From assembly GCA_964561475.1 (NCBI GenBank), contig CAZLPU010000001.1:62001-126000 (forward strand): 64,000 nucleotides of DNA. Direction: 5' to 3'. Source of the stretch: CAYUYV01 sp964561475 (GTDB taxonomy: Bacteria > Pseudomonadota > Alphaproteobacteria > JAJFIK01). Positions within the stretch are counted from its first letter, which is position 1. Each line of letters begins with the position of its first letter. The notes under the pieces were generated by a model. It saw only the letters and a program-made list of their open reading frames with translations, was not told where the DNA came from and searched no databases. Made by a program: the position numbers and the translations under genes. Below are positions 44,189 to 52,240 of this stretch, piece by piece.

Positions 44189-45376
44189 ATGGCCAAGCCG
44201 CTGGACGGATTGCGGGTGCTTGATTTTTCGCGGGTTCTGGCAGGCCCCTTCGCCACCCGCATGCTCTCGGACCTGGGCGCCGATGTCTTGAAGATCGAGC
44301 CGCCGGAAGGGGACGTGACCCGCTTTTTCGGTCTGCGCTCCGGCGAGATGTCCGGCTACTATCTGCAACAGAATATCGGCAAACGGAATATCTGGCTCGA
44401 TCTCAAGGCCGAAGGGGCCAAGGCCCTGGTCCACAGGTTGGCCGCGGTCTGCGACCTTGTGGTGGAGAACTTCCGTCCCGGCATCATGGACCGGTTCGGT
44501 GTGGGTTGGCAGGATCTCAGCCGGATCAATCCCCGTTTGGTGATGTTGTCCATTTCCGGTTTCGGTCAGACCGGACCCGACCGGGACCGGGCCGCCTATG
44601 CACCCATTGTTCACGCGGAAACCGGGCTGATCGCCCGGCAGGCCGAAGTCACCGGTCAGCCCGCCGCCGACCTTGCTCTGTCCGTGGCCGACACCTTCAC
44701 CTCCCTCCACGGACTGGTTGGGGGGCTGTCCGCCCTCATGATGGCCCAGCGCACGGGCCAGGGGCAGCACGTGGACATCGCCATGCTGAATGCTGTTCAT
44801 GCAACGGATGATTATGTGAATTACGCTCTGGATGGTGCCTGGCCCCGGGACGAGGAAAACTTCATCTGGGATGCGCCCGAAGGGCAGAAGGTTCTCATCT
44901 CCGGATCCCTGAAATGGATCTGGCGGGTTTTTTCCACCAGGGACGGGCTTGCTGATCCGACGCCGGAAGGAGCGGATCTGGACACCAAGATTTCCCTGCG
45001 CCGGGATGCCGTAGCCCAACGCATTTTGTCCTTTCCGAGTTTCTCCGCCCTCGGCGAAAAACTGGATGCGCTCAATCTGGCCTGGGGCAAGGTCCGCTGC
45101 TTCGGGGAGGAATCCTATGCCCAGCCAAGCGTTGCCGCGCGCGACGTCCTGATCGAGGTGGAAGATGAAACCGGCGCGAAACGGCGCACCACTCAGTCTC
45201 CATACAAATTTTCCGACGCAGAATGCGGGATCACCGCTCAGTCCAAGGCGCCCCGCCGGGGAGAGCACAACTATCTTGCCCTCAATGACTGGCTCGGTCT
45301 CTCGGGCCAGGATATCGATGTCCTCAAGGATTCCGGTGTCCTGCTCTCGGAAGAGGGGGCAGAGCGCGTCCTCTGA
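44189..45376 (+). CDS. Class III (CaiB/BaiF) CoA-transferase
   Basis: An approximately 395-residue CoA-transferase of the formyl-CoA:oxalate transferase family. The N-terminal segment GLRVLDFSRVLAGPFATRML is diagnostic, followed by LGADVLKIEPPEGD and KRNIWLDLKAEGAKALVHRL. The catalytic Asp is expected in LALSVADTFTSLHGL near residue 175. It would activate an organic acid to its CoA ester. It lies 50 nt after the ThDP-enzyme gene on the same strand, a pairing seen in oxalate degradation, although the other neighbours fit a larger acid. The ATG at 44189 is preferred over GTG at 44168. Confidence 0.9.
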   Translation: MAKPLDGLRVLDFSRVLAGPFATRMLSDLGADVLKIEPPEGDVTRFFGLRSGEMSGYYLQQNIGKRNIWLDLKAEGAKALVHRLAAVCDLVVENFRPGIMDRFGVGWQDLSRINPRLVMLSISGFGQTGPDRDRAAYAPIVHAETGLIARQAEVTGQPAADLALSVADTFTSLHGLVGGLSALMMAQRTGQGQHVDIAMLNAVHATDDYVNYALDGAWPRDEENFIWDAPEGQKVLISGSLKWIWRVFSTRDGLADPTPEGADLDTKISLRRDAVAQRILSFPSFSALGEKLDALNLAWGKVRCFGEESYAQPSVAARDVLIEVEDETGAKRRTTQSPYKFSDAECGITAQSKAPRRGEHNYLALNDWLGLSGQDIDVLKDSGVLLSEEGAERVL

Positions 45377-45438
45377 ACAGAAGGTCGAAAAAACCGTGGG
45401 GCCTGCCGCTCCACTTTTACACAGAACCCAATCGCCAT

Positions 45439-45458
45439 CCCCGGCAAAGGGGCCGGGG
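45439..45458 (+). promoter_or_regulatory. Hairpin in leader of crotonase gene
   Basis: CCCCGGC (45439-45445) and GCCGGGG (45452-45458) form a perfect 7-bp stem with a 6-nt loop, about 25 nt before the AAGGAGG ribosome site of the crotonase gene. It has no T run. It may modulate expression within the operon or be a weak pause site. Confidence 0.35.
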
Positions 45459-45490
45459 CCGATAACAAGATCCAACAAGGAGGAAATGCC

Positions 45491-46324
45491 ATGTACCAGG
45501 ATATTCTGTATGAGGTTCATGATCCGGTCGCGGTGATCACTTTCAACCGCCCCGATGCGTTGAACGCCTTTACGCTGCGCATGCTGGCGGAAATCCGTCA
45601 TGCCCTGGCGGAAGCGGAGCATGACGGCCGGGTTGTCGGCATCGTCCTGACCGGCGCGGGCAGGGGGTTTTGCGCGGGCATGGATATGGGCAGCCTCCAG
45701 AACACCGCCGCAGGAGAAGCCCGGACCGCGGACGATTTTTCGGCCCTTGAGGCACAGCCCGGAAACCCGGACATGGGACCTGACTTCGAAGTCACCTTCG
45801 GTTATATTCTTGCCGTCCGTAAGCCGATCATTGCAGCAATCAACGGGCCCTGCGCCGGTCTCGGCTTTGTGTTTGCCTGCCTGGCGGACATGCGCTTCGT
45901 GGAGCGCCAGGCCAAGCTCACCACTTCCTTCTCCCAACGGGGCCTTGTGGCCGAACACGGGTCAAGCTGGATCCTGCCCCGGCTGCTTGGGTCCGGGCGG
46001 GCGCTCGATCTGTTGTGGAGTGCCCGGAAACTTACCGGGGAGGAAGCCCAGCAGATCGGTCTTGCGGAACGTCTGGTGGAGCAGGGCGAAGCCCGGGAAA
46101 CGGCCATGGCCTACATCCGGGACCTTGCGAAAGGGGCGAGCCCCACATCCCTGATGGTGATGAAGGCCCAGGTCTACCGTCATCTGAACATGTCCCTGGG
46201 CGAGGCCATGACAGAAAGCAATGAATTGATGGCCCAGTCGCTGAAACAGGAAGACTTCCGGGAAGGGGTGAAATCATTCGTGGAACGGCGCTCGCCAAAC
46301 TTCCGGCGCATCGGCACGAAATGA
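45491..46324 (+). CDS. Enoyl-CoA hydratase/isomerase family protein (crotonase)
   Basis: A 277-residue crotonase with oxyanion-hole segments GRGFCAGMDMGSL and NGPCAGLGFVFACLADMRF. The two catalytic glutamates of classical enoyl-CoA hydratase are not kept: GGGCEL becomes GLGFVF, and the second region reads SFSQRGLVAEHGSSW. It may therefore be an isomerase, lyase or hydrolase. The strong AAGGAGGAAATGCC site precedes the ATG. It closes the co-directional block from 39233, so its substrate is probably the acyl-CoA made by the CoA-transferase. It converges on the MaoC genes across a 10-bp hairpin. Confidence 0.88.
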   Translation: MYQDILYEVHDPVAVITFNRPDALNAFTLRMLAEIRHALAEAEHDGRVVGIVLTGAGRGFCAGMDMGSLQNTAAGEARTADDFSALEAQPGNPDMGPDFEVTFGYILAVRKPIIAAINGPCAGLGFVFACLADMRFVERQAKLTTSFSQRGLVAEHGSSWILPRLLGSGRALDLLWSARKLTGEEAQQIGLAERLVEQGEARETAMAYIRDLAKGASPTSLMVMKAQVYRHLNMSLGEAMTESNELMAQSLKQEDFREGVKSFVERRSPNFRRIGTK

Positions 46325-46334
46325 GGCGGGCAGC

Positions 46335-46367
46335 GCTGGCCAGGACGGGATTTACCTCCTGGCCAGC
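46335..46367. terminator. Hairpin between convergent crotonase and MaoC genes
   Basis: GCTGGCCAGG (46335-46344) and CCTGGCCAGC (46358-46367) are perfect reverse complements with a 13-nt loop. The hairpin stands 10 nt after the crotonase stop and 23 nt from the end of the convergent MaoC gene, where a bidirectional terminator is expected. No T run follows. Confidence 0.5.
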
Positions 46368-46390
46368 ACCGTTCCGGGGCCTGCTCGTTC

Positions 46391-46813
46391 TTACGGATCA
46401 AGCCGGGCCGTCGCGTAACCGGCCAGCACCACAACGCCGTCTTCATTGGTCGTTGAGACCTCGAGTTCGACGAACTGCTCGCCTCTCTCGCTACGGATTT
46501 CTTTGACCGTGGCCGTGGCATTCAGGGTATCCCCCGGAAACACCTGGGCCGTGAACCGCACTCCGAAACGGGTCAGGCGGCCATCGCCCACATAATTGGT
46601 CAGCATGCAACCGGTCATGCCCATGGTGAGCATGCCGTGGGCGAAGACGGACGGATAGCCTGCAACCTGGGTCGTGAACACTTCATCCGTGTGAAGGGGA
46701 TTGTAGTCTCCGGATGCTCCGGCATATTGAACGATCTGGGTGCGTTTCAGGTCCTCGACCACCTGTTCCGTATAGGTGTCACCAACCTGCAATGCGCTTG
46801 CCTTGAGTGCCAT
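46391..46813 (-). CDS. MaoC-like (R)-specific hydratase
   Basis: A 140-residue hot-dog-fold hydratase for acyl-CoA thioesters. The hydratase-2 motif is complete: YAGASGDYNPLHTDEVFTTQ, with catalytic Asp and His, then SVFAHGMLTMGM. The ATG at 46813 has a GGGAGGAA site. It starts 13 nt after the stop of the FAS1-like dehydratase gene on the same strand. Such pairs form heteromeric hydratases in steroid and long-chain acyl-CoA degradation, so the two proteins probably act together. Confidence 0.9.
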   Translation of the reverse strand: MALKASALQVGDTYTEQVVEDLKRTQIVQYAGASGDYNPLHTDEVFTTQVAGYPSVFAHGMLTMGMTGCMLTNYVGDGRLTRFGVRFTAQVFPGDTLNATATVKEIRSERGEQFVELEVSTTNEDGVVVLAGYATARLDP

Positions 46814-46826
46814 GGGTTCCTCCCGG

Positions 46827-47375
46827 TCATTCGCTTGTGGCGGGACGCTCGGTGCGCACACCGATGGACCGTGCAGTGACGACGAGGTCGCCGTTCTGGT
46901 CCCGATACTCGGTAATCGCCTCCGAGAAGATAAGCTTTCCCGCGCGCCGGCCCTGTTTTTCCCAGGTCTGACCCGGCCTGTCTGTCGCGGTCAACACATC
47001 ACCGGGTTTGGGGTGACGGTGATATTCATAGTGTTGTTCCGCATGGAGAATGCCGCCGCCGCTGCCACCAGAGCCCCCGCCGCTGGAATCTCCGCCGCCG
47101 GAATTCCCGTTACCAGAATCGCCGCCGGCGCTGGCGGGCTGAAAGCCCGAGGGGTTCTTGCCGGACCCGAACCAGGGTTCGCCGATTTTCGGGCGCAGGA
47201 AATAGTCCGGGTCGAACTGGGCGCTCGATTGGACGAAAGTCGGGGGTGCAATGATATGGCCCACTTCCGTGGTCCGGGCGTGATCTTCATCGTAGTAGAT
47301 TTTGTTGGCATCACCGACCGAGCGGGCAAACATCATGATGTGCCCTGCCTCGATGGGGAACTTGTCGACAGCCAT
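46827..47375 (-). CDS. FAS1-like MaoC dehydratase subunit with Gly/Ser-rich insert
   Basis: A 182-residue hot-dog protein of the N-terminal MaoC/FAS1-like dehydratase type. It has IEAGHIMMFARSVGDANKIYYDE at the start, a GHIIAPPTFVQSS segment, and a C-terminal HYEYHRHPKPGDVLTATDR strand pair. It lacks the full catalytic Asp/His motif of hydratase 2, as is usual for the structural partner subunit. Between these parts, about residues 78-112 are an extraordinary run of Gly, Ser, Asp and Asn, likely a flexible exposed loop. The gene directly precedes the catalytic MaoC gene, supporting a heterodimer. Confidence 0.85.
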   Translation of the reverse strand: MAVDKFPIEAGHIMMFARSVGDANKIYYDEDHARTTEVGHIIAPPTFVQSSAQFDPDYFLRPKIGEPWFGSGKNPSGFQPASAGGDSGNGNSGGGDSSGGGSGGSGGGILHAEQHYEYHRHPKPGDVLTATDRPGQTWEKQGRRAGKLIFSEAITEYRDQNGDLVVTARSIGVRTERPATSE

Positions 47376-47494
47376 TGGTCTTTCCTCCCTGGTTCAAGAA
47401 TGCCCTTTGCGGGCATGCTGATGATCAAGCCGTGTTCTTGGAGCCATTGCCTTGCGGGCTTTCGGGACGGGCTCCCGCAGCGGCCCGAAGCGGC

Positions 47495-48508
47495 TCACTG
47501 CGCGCACCGGAATCCCACATGCATGAGCGATGAATCCGGCGTGGAGTGGGATCGGGCGGAGACCCGGAAGCCGTGGCAGAATTTCGGATCACAAAGATAG
47601 GATCCGCCCCTCTGCACCCGCTCCGAGGCAGGGCCCGGATTGAACGGTGTCTCCCGCTGGGTGTAGGGGCGGTACCAGCTGTCGGTCCACTCCCAGACAT
47701 TGCCTGCCATGTCCGTCAAACCCTGGGGGGTTGTGCCGAAATGCCCGACAGGGGAGGTGAAGACAAAGCCGTCATTGCCATCATTCATCACCGGAAACAG
47801 GCCGGACCAGATATTCGCCAGATACGCGCCTTCCCGCACATAGGACTCGCCGAAGGCATAGACCGGGTTCTCCGGCTGATTGTAGCGGGCTGCATATTCC
47901 CATTCGAATTCCGTGGGCAGACGCTTGTCCTGCCAGGTGCAATAGGCCGTGGCATCCCGCCAGGACACCTGGGTCACCGGATGATCGTCCTTGGCGGCGG
48001 GCTCATCAGGCCCTTGGGGGTGGGTCCAGTCCGCGCCATCCACCAGCAGCCACTGGCCCGTGCCGACAACCATGACGGCGGCGTTGCCGAAGGTTTCCGC
48101 ATCGGTCTCATAGTTGGTCTCCGACACAAAGCGCCGGAAGGCGCCAACGGTCACCGGGCTGCGGTCGAGACGGAAGGGGTTGATGTCCATGGTGAATTGG
48201 GGCCGCTCGTCGGGCAGGGCGCGGTCGTGGCCGATCAGTGTCTGCCCTCCGGGAAACGACACCATGCCGCCCACTTGGCCCTGTTCGGCTGGGCCCTGTC
48301 CGGCTGGGCCCTGTCCGGCTGAAGTCTGTCCGGCTGGGGTCTGATCCGCCCGTGATTGATCAGTTGGGGTTTGGCCAGCCTCGGTGTCATTGGCCCGGGT
48401 TTGGGGCGCGGCCAGGACGGTCATCCAGACACCGGCCAACAGGAGTGCCCCCGCGAGGCCAATCCCCTGCGATCCAGTCCGTGGTCCCGCCCGGTCGAAC
48501 AGTTGCAT
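47495..48508 (-). CDS. Formylglycine-generating enzyme family protein (FGE-sulfatase)
   Basis: A protein of about 337 residues. A hydrophobic signal or anchor segment (IGLAGALLLAGVWMTVLAA) is followed by a linker of xQxxA pentapeptides (residues 45-75), then an FGE domain. The domain contains DRSPVTVGAFRRFVSET, HPVTQVSWRDATAYCTW, RLPTEFEWEYAAR and DMAGNVWEWTDSW. The C-terminal SYLCDPKFCHGFRVSARS keeps the two cysteines equivalent to the catalytic pair of true FGE. It may therefore oxidise a cysteine of a sulfatase to formylglycine in the periplasm. No sulfatase gene is in the window. The ATG at 48508 has GAGGA upstream; the frame opens at 48559. Confidence 0.85.
   Translation of the reverse strand: MQLFDRAGPRTGSQGIGLAGALLLAGVWMTVLAAPQTRANDTEAGQTPTDQSRADQTPAGQTSAGQGPAGQGPAEQGQVGGMVSFPGGQTLIGHDRALPDERPQFTMDINPFRLDRSPVTVGAFRRFVSETNYETDAETFGNAAVMVVGTGQWLLVDGADWTHPQGPDEPAAKDDHPVTQVSWRDATAYCTWQDKRLPTEFEWEYAARYNQPENPVYAFGESYVREGAYLANIWSGLFPVMNDGNDGFVFTSPVGHFGTTPQGLTDMAGNVWEWTDSWYRPYTQRETPFNPGPASERVQRGGSYLCDPKFCHGFRVSARSHSTPDSSLMHVGFRCAQ
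48281..48370. repeat. 15-bp tandem repeats coding a pentapeptide linker
   Basis: Six consecutive 15-bp units lie at 48281-48370. The first four are nearly identical (CTGTCCGGCTGGGCC type) and the last two are diverged. On the coding minus strand they encode xQ-x-x-A pentapeptides between the signal segment and the FGE domain. Copy number may vary between strains by slippage. Confidence 0.8.
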
Positions 48509-48685
48509 GAATACGGTCCTCGTTGCTGCGGATCCGGCCAATCGGCCCCTCACCCGCATTCAAGAACGTTCAACGGTGATGGGCAAGTCTGGCTTGATCG
48601 GGAAAACCGGGGCTGCCTACGCTCAATCAGGGTGAATGGCCGAGAGCGATGATCCCGCCAATGAAACCAAGGGAGACCGGATGCC

Positions 48686-50311
48686 ATGGACACCACCGTG
48701 CTGGAGGGCGATTACGATTACATTGTTGTGGGCGCCGGATCCGCTGGATGTGTAGTCGCCAACCGGCTCTCCGCCGATCCGAATGTGCGTGTGCTGCTCC
48801 TGGAGGCGGGCGGCAAGGATGACTGGATCTGGTTCCACATTCCCGTGGGCTATCTCTTCGCCATCGGCAATCCGCGCTCGGACTGGATGTTTCAGACCGT
48901 GGAGGAGCCGGGACTGAATGGCCGGTCCCTGGCCTATCCCCGGGGGAAGGTGATCGGCGGCAGTTCCGCGATCAACGCAATGATCTCCATGCGCGGCCAG
49001 GCGGCGGATTATGACAACTGGCGCCAACTCGGTCTGACCGGCTGGGGGTGGGATGACGTTCTCCCCGTCTTCTGCGCAATTGAGGACCATTTCCTCGGAC
49101 CCAGTGATGTTCATGGAGCGGATGGGGAGTGGCGGGTGGAGGAGCCCCGGGTGCGCTGGGACATTCTCGATGCCATCCGGGATGCAGCCGCTGATATGGG
49201 CATTCCGAAGACCGACGATTTCAACACCGGCGACAATGAAGGCAGCGCTTATTTCCATGTCAACCAGAAGCGGGGTTTGCGCTGGTCCACGGCGAGGGGG
49301 TTTCTCAAACCTGTGTTGAAGCGGCCCAATCTGCGGCTTGAAACCGGGGTGCTGGTGGACCGGCTGACATTCGACGGCAGCCACGCCAAGGGCATTTCCT
49401 TCCGCAAGGGGAACGAGGTTTTCGAGGCTGAAGCCCGGGGAGAGGTCATTCTGTGCGCCGGTTCCATCGGCTCGGTGCAGATTCTCCAGCGCTCGGGCAT
49501 CGGACCCGGTGACTGGCTCGCAGGCGCCGGTATCAGACCCCGGATGGACAGGGCCGGGCTGGGGCGCAATCTGCAGGACCATCTCCAGCAGCGCGCCATC
49601 TACAAGGTCTCGAATGTCAAGACACTGAACGAAACCTACCACTCCTGGACCGGCAAGGCCTGGATGGGGCTTGAATTTGCCCTGTTCCGGCGCGGTCCGC
49701 TGACCATGGCGCCCTCCCAGCTCGGGCTGTTCACCCGGTCAGACCCCTCCCGGGAGCGGGCCAATATCGAGTTTCATTTCCAGCCCCTGTCCCTCGACCG
49801 GTTCGGGGAACCATTGCACCGGTTTCCTGCCGTCACGGCGAGTGCCTGCAATCTGCGCCCCACCTCCCGGGGCACCGTGCGGATCCTGAGCCCGGATCCG
49901 GAAGAAAGACCCGAGATCGCCCCTTGCTATCTGTCCACGGAGGAAGACCGTCAGGTGGCGGCGGACGCGATCCGCATTACCCGCCGCCTGATGGGCCAGC
50001 CTTCCCTGGCACCCTATGATCCGGAAGAGTTTCTGCCCGGTTCTGCCGTCGGCAATGATGATAAGGCCCTTGCCAGGGCGGCGGGCGAGATCGGCACCAC
50101 AATTTTCCATCCGGTCGGCACCGCGAAAATGGGATTGCCGTCCGATCCGTTGGCCGTGGTCGATGAGCGGTTGCGGGTTCACGGCATGGACCGTCTCCGC
50201 ATTATCGATGCGTCGGTGATGCCGACGATCACATCCGGCAACACCAATACGCCCACAATCATGATCGCCGACAAGGGGGCCAGGATGGTGCTCCAAGACC
50301 GCAAAGGGTGA
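48686..50311 (+). CDS. GMC-family FAD oxidoreductase (alcohol/choline dehydrogenase type)
   Basis: A 541-residue glucose-methanol-choline oxidoreductase. The FAD motif is IVVGAGSAGCVVANRL near residue 15, GKVIGGSSAINAMI follows near 93, and GSIGSVQILQRSGIG matches the second GMC signature. The catalytic His lies in FHPVGTAKMG and the paired Asn in SGNTNTPT near the C-terminus. It oxidises an alcohol to an aldehyde. In this setting, a long-chain alcohol from CYP153 is possible, though the genes are 36 kb apart and choline remains an alternative. Confidence 0.9.
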   Translation: MDTTVLEGDYDYIVVGAGSAGCVVANRLSADPNVRVLLLEAGGKDDWIWFHIPVGYLFAIGNPRSDWMFQTVEEPGLNGRSLAYPRGKVIGGSSAINAMISMRGQAADYDNWRQLGLTGWGWDDVLPVFCAIEDHFLGPSDVHGADGEWRVEEPRVRWDILDAIRDAAADMGIPKTDDFNTGDNEGSAYFHVNQKRGLRWSTARGFLKPVLKRPNLRLETGVLVDRLTFDGSHAKGISFRKGNEVFEAEARGEVILCAGSIGSVQILQRSGIGPGDWLAGAGIRPRMDRAGLGRNLQDHLQQRAIYKVSNVKTLNETYHSWTGKAWMGLEFALFRRGPLTMAPSQLGLFTRSDPSRERANIEFHFQPLSLDRFGEPLHRFPAVTASACNLRPTSRGTVRILSPDPEERPEIAPCYLSTEEDRQVAADAIRITRRLMGQPSLAPYDPEEFLPGSAVGNDDKALARAAGEIGTTIFHPVGTAKMGLPSDPLAVVDERLRVHGMDRLRIIDASVMPTITSGNTNTPTIMIADKGARMVLQDRKG

Positions 50312-50401
50312 TCGGTAGGGGAACGAGTCCAGCCAGACTCGGTCCATGCGCTGGATGGAGCATAGGAGGCGGACATTCAGGCCACCCTCTGTTATGAGCC
50401 T

Positions 50402-52012
50402 TTAGATCGGTTCGCCAGCCGCCCGTGCCCGGTCGTCTCTGCGGTCAAGGTCATTGCGCGCGCCCATCCAGGCAAGCAGGAGCAGGGCCACCGCGACACC
50501 CAGGGACGTGGTGGTAATCAACATGGCCATGCGCAGACTGTCCGCCGGATCCATGCCGGTGGAAATGAACGTGTCCGAGATGCGTCCCATGGTGTAGGGG
50601 CCAAGGGCAAGGCCGATCAGAGTGTTGATGAACAGGAAGAGGGCCACGGCCACCGCCCGCATCCGGGGCAGGACGAATTCCATCACGGCCGAGAACCCTG
50701 GTCCGATCCAGAACGGCGCCAGGGCCGAGAACAGGAACGACATGAGATAGGCGACCCAGATATTGTTGGTGAGCAGAAAGATGATCACCGGCGGAATACA
50801 GGCCACCGCCCCGGCGATACCCACCAGATACCGGGACCCCTCGAACCGCTCCGCGAGACGGTCCGCGAGAACACCGCCCAGGGTCACACCCATCCAGCCG
50901 CCGATGGCCGCACCCAGACCGATAAAGGTGCCGATTTCGGTCTTGCTCACTTCAAAGGCCCGCTCCAGATAGGGCACGGTCCAGAAGCCCACACCGTAGG
51001 TCACGAAGGAGATGAAAGGGAACCCGAGCAGGGTGAGCCAGAAGCTGCGGCAACCAAACATCAACACGAATGTGGGCTTGTCTCGGAGGAAAAGAGACTG
51101 ACTCCAGGAAAAGGCCGCGTAAAGACCGATGGCGATGGCGGCCCATTGAATGGCGTCCCCGAGGATCTGGGTCAGGCCGATGGCAAAGAGCACAAGCCCC
51201 GCCGCTGCCGCGATGTTGAAGGCGTAATGGGCGGTGCCGGCCCCCGCCTGATAAAGGCCGAACAGGGTCAGGGGCGGCACGATGGAGAGGAGTTCCTTGC
51301 CGCCTTCCTTGAACGGGGTGGGGTGGGGCGGCGTGATGATGCCCTCGCTCAGACCCCGTGCCGGCTCGCGCACCGTGTAAACGATGATCGCCAGCAGAAC
51401 GCCCGGCAGACCGACCGTGAGGAAAGCGGCCTGCCATCCCGCCAGCCCCATGGGCGCGGTGGCGGGATCAGGAAATGCAGCGTTCCAGTTATCGACCACG
51501 AGACCGCCCAGGAACACCCCGATCCCCGAGCCGATATAGATCCCACTCGAATAGATGGACAGAACGGTTGCGCGCACCCGGGGCGGGAAATAATCCGACA
51601 GGAGAGAATTGGCCGCCGGCGTTGCGCTCGCCTCGCCGATGCCCACTCCGAAGCGGCAGAATGCAAGAAATCCGAAGCTCCGCGCGAAAGCCGATAGGGC
51701 CGTCATGGCGCTCCAGAACGCGAGCCCGATGGAGATCAGCCGGGTCCGGTTCCAGACATCGGCGAAGCGTCCGAGGGGAATGCCGAACACCGCGTAAAAG
51801 ACCGCAAACGCCGTACCGAACAGAAAGCCCAGCTGGGCGTCGGTCACGCCGAGATCCGCTTTGATGTCTTCCGCCAGGATCGACAGGATCTGGCGGTCGA
51901 TGAAGTTAAAGACATAGACAATCACAAGCAGGACGAGAACATAGCGGGCATAGGCGCCGCCGACTTCCGTATTTTGTGCTGGTTCCAGCGCTCCCGCCTG
52001 ATCTTGTGACAC
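50402..52012 (-). CDS. Major facilitator superfamily transporter (spinster-like)
   Basis: An approximately 536-residue MFS transporter with about 12 hydrophobic segments. The first helix is YVLVLLVIVYVFNFIDRQIL; the conserved loop 2-3 motif is GRFADVWNRTRLI, and FGVGIGEASATPAANSLLSDYFPP follows. These are typical of Spns/spinster-like proteins that move lipids, sugars or organic acids. The start GTG at 52012 has GGGGAG 8 nt upstream; the frame reads back to 52117 without one. The open frame of the divergent hydrolase overlaps that extension. Substrate is unknown. Confidence 0.88.
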   Translation of the reverse strand: MSQDQAGALEPAQNTEVGGAYARYVLVLLVIVYVFNFIDRQILSILAEDIKADLGVTDAQLGFLFGTAFAVFYAVFGIPLGRFADVWNRTRLISIGLAFWSAMTALSAFARSFGFLAFCRFGVGIGEASATPAANSLLSDYFPPRVRATVLSIYSSGIYIGSGIGVFLGGLVVDNWNAAFPDPATAPMGLAGWQAAFLTVGLPGVLLAIIVYTVREPARGLSEGIITPPHPTPFKEGGKELLSIVPPLTLFGLYQAGAGTAHYAFNIAAAAGLVLFAIGLTQILGDAIQWAAIAIGLYAAFSWSQSLFLRDKPTFVLMFGCRSFWLTLLGFPFISFVTYGVGFWTVPYLERAFEVSKTEIGTFIGLGAAIGGWMGVTLGGVLADRLAERFEGSRYLVGIAGAVACIPPVIIFLLTNNIWVAYLMSFLFSALAPFWIGPGFSAVMEFVLPRMRAVAVALFLFINTLIGLALGPYTMGRISDTFISTGMDPADSLRMAMLITTTSLGVAVALLLLAWMGARNDLDRRDDRARAAGEPI

Positions 52013-52240
52013 GATGGTTCTCCCCGGAAAGACGATCACCCATGACGGCCAATCCTGACCAACACGGCATGACATACACAGGCGGTCTTGAAGCGCCCCC
52101 TCAATGGTAGAGTACAAGGTAACAAGCCATGGGCAAGCGCGCCGTGGCCAGGCCTTGCGGCGCCGGGCCTAAGCGGTCACCCTGTCAGGCCGGACCCGGC
52201 CCAACCCGAAACCGCGCTGCCTGTCACGGAGCCTTCGTCG

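Noticed and set aside
43577..45958. A 793-codon open frame antisense to the ThDP enzyme, CoA-transferase and crotonase
   Set aside because: It is an artefact of high GC3 in the three real genes on the other strand, all of which match known families.
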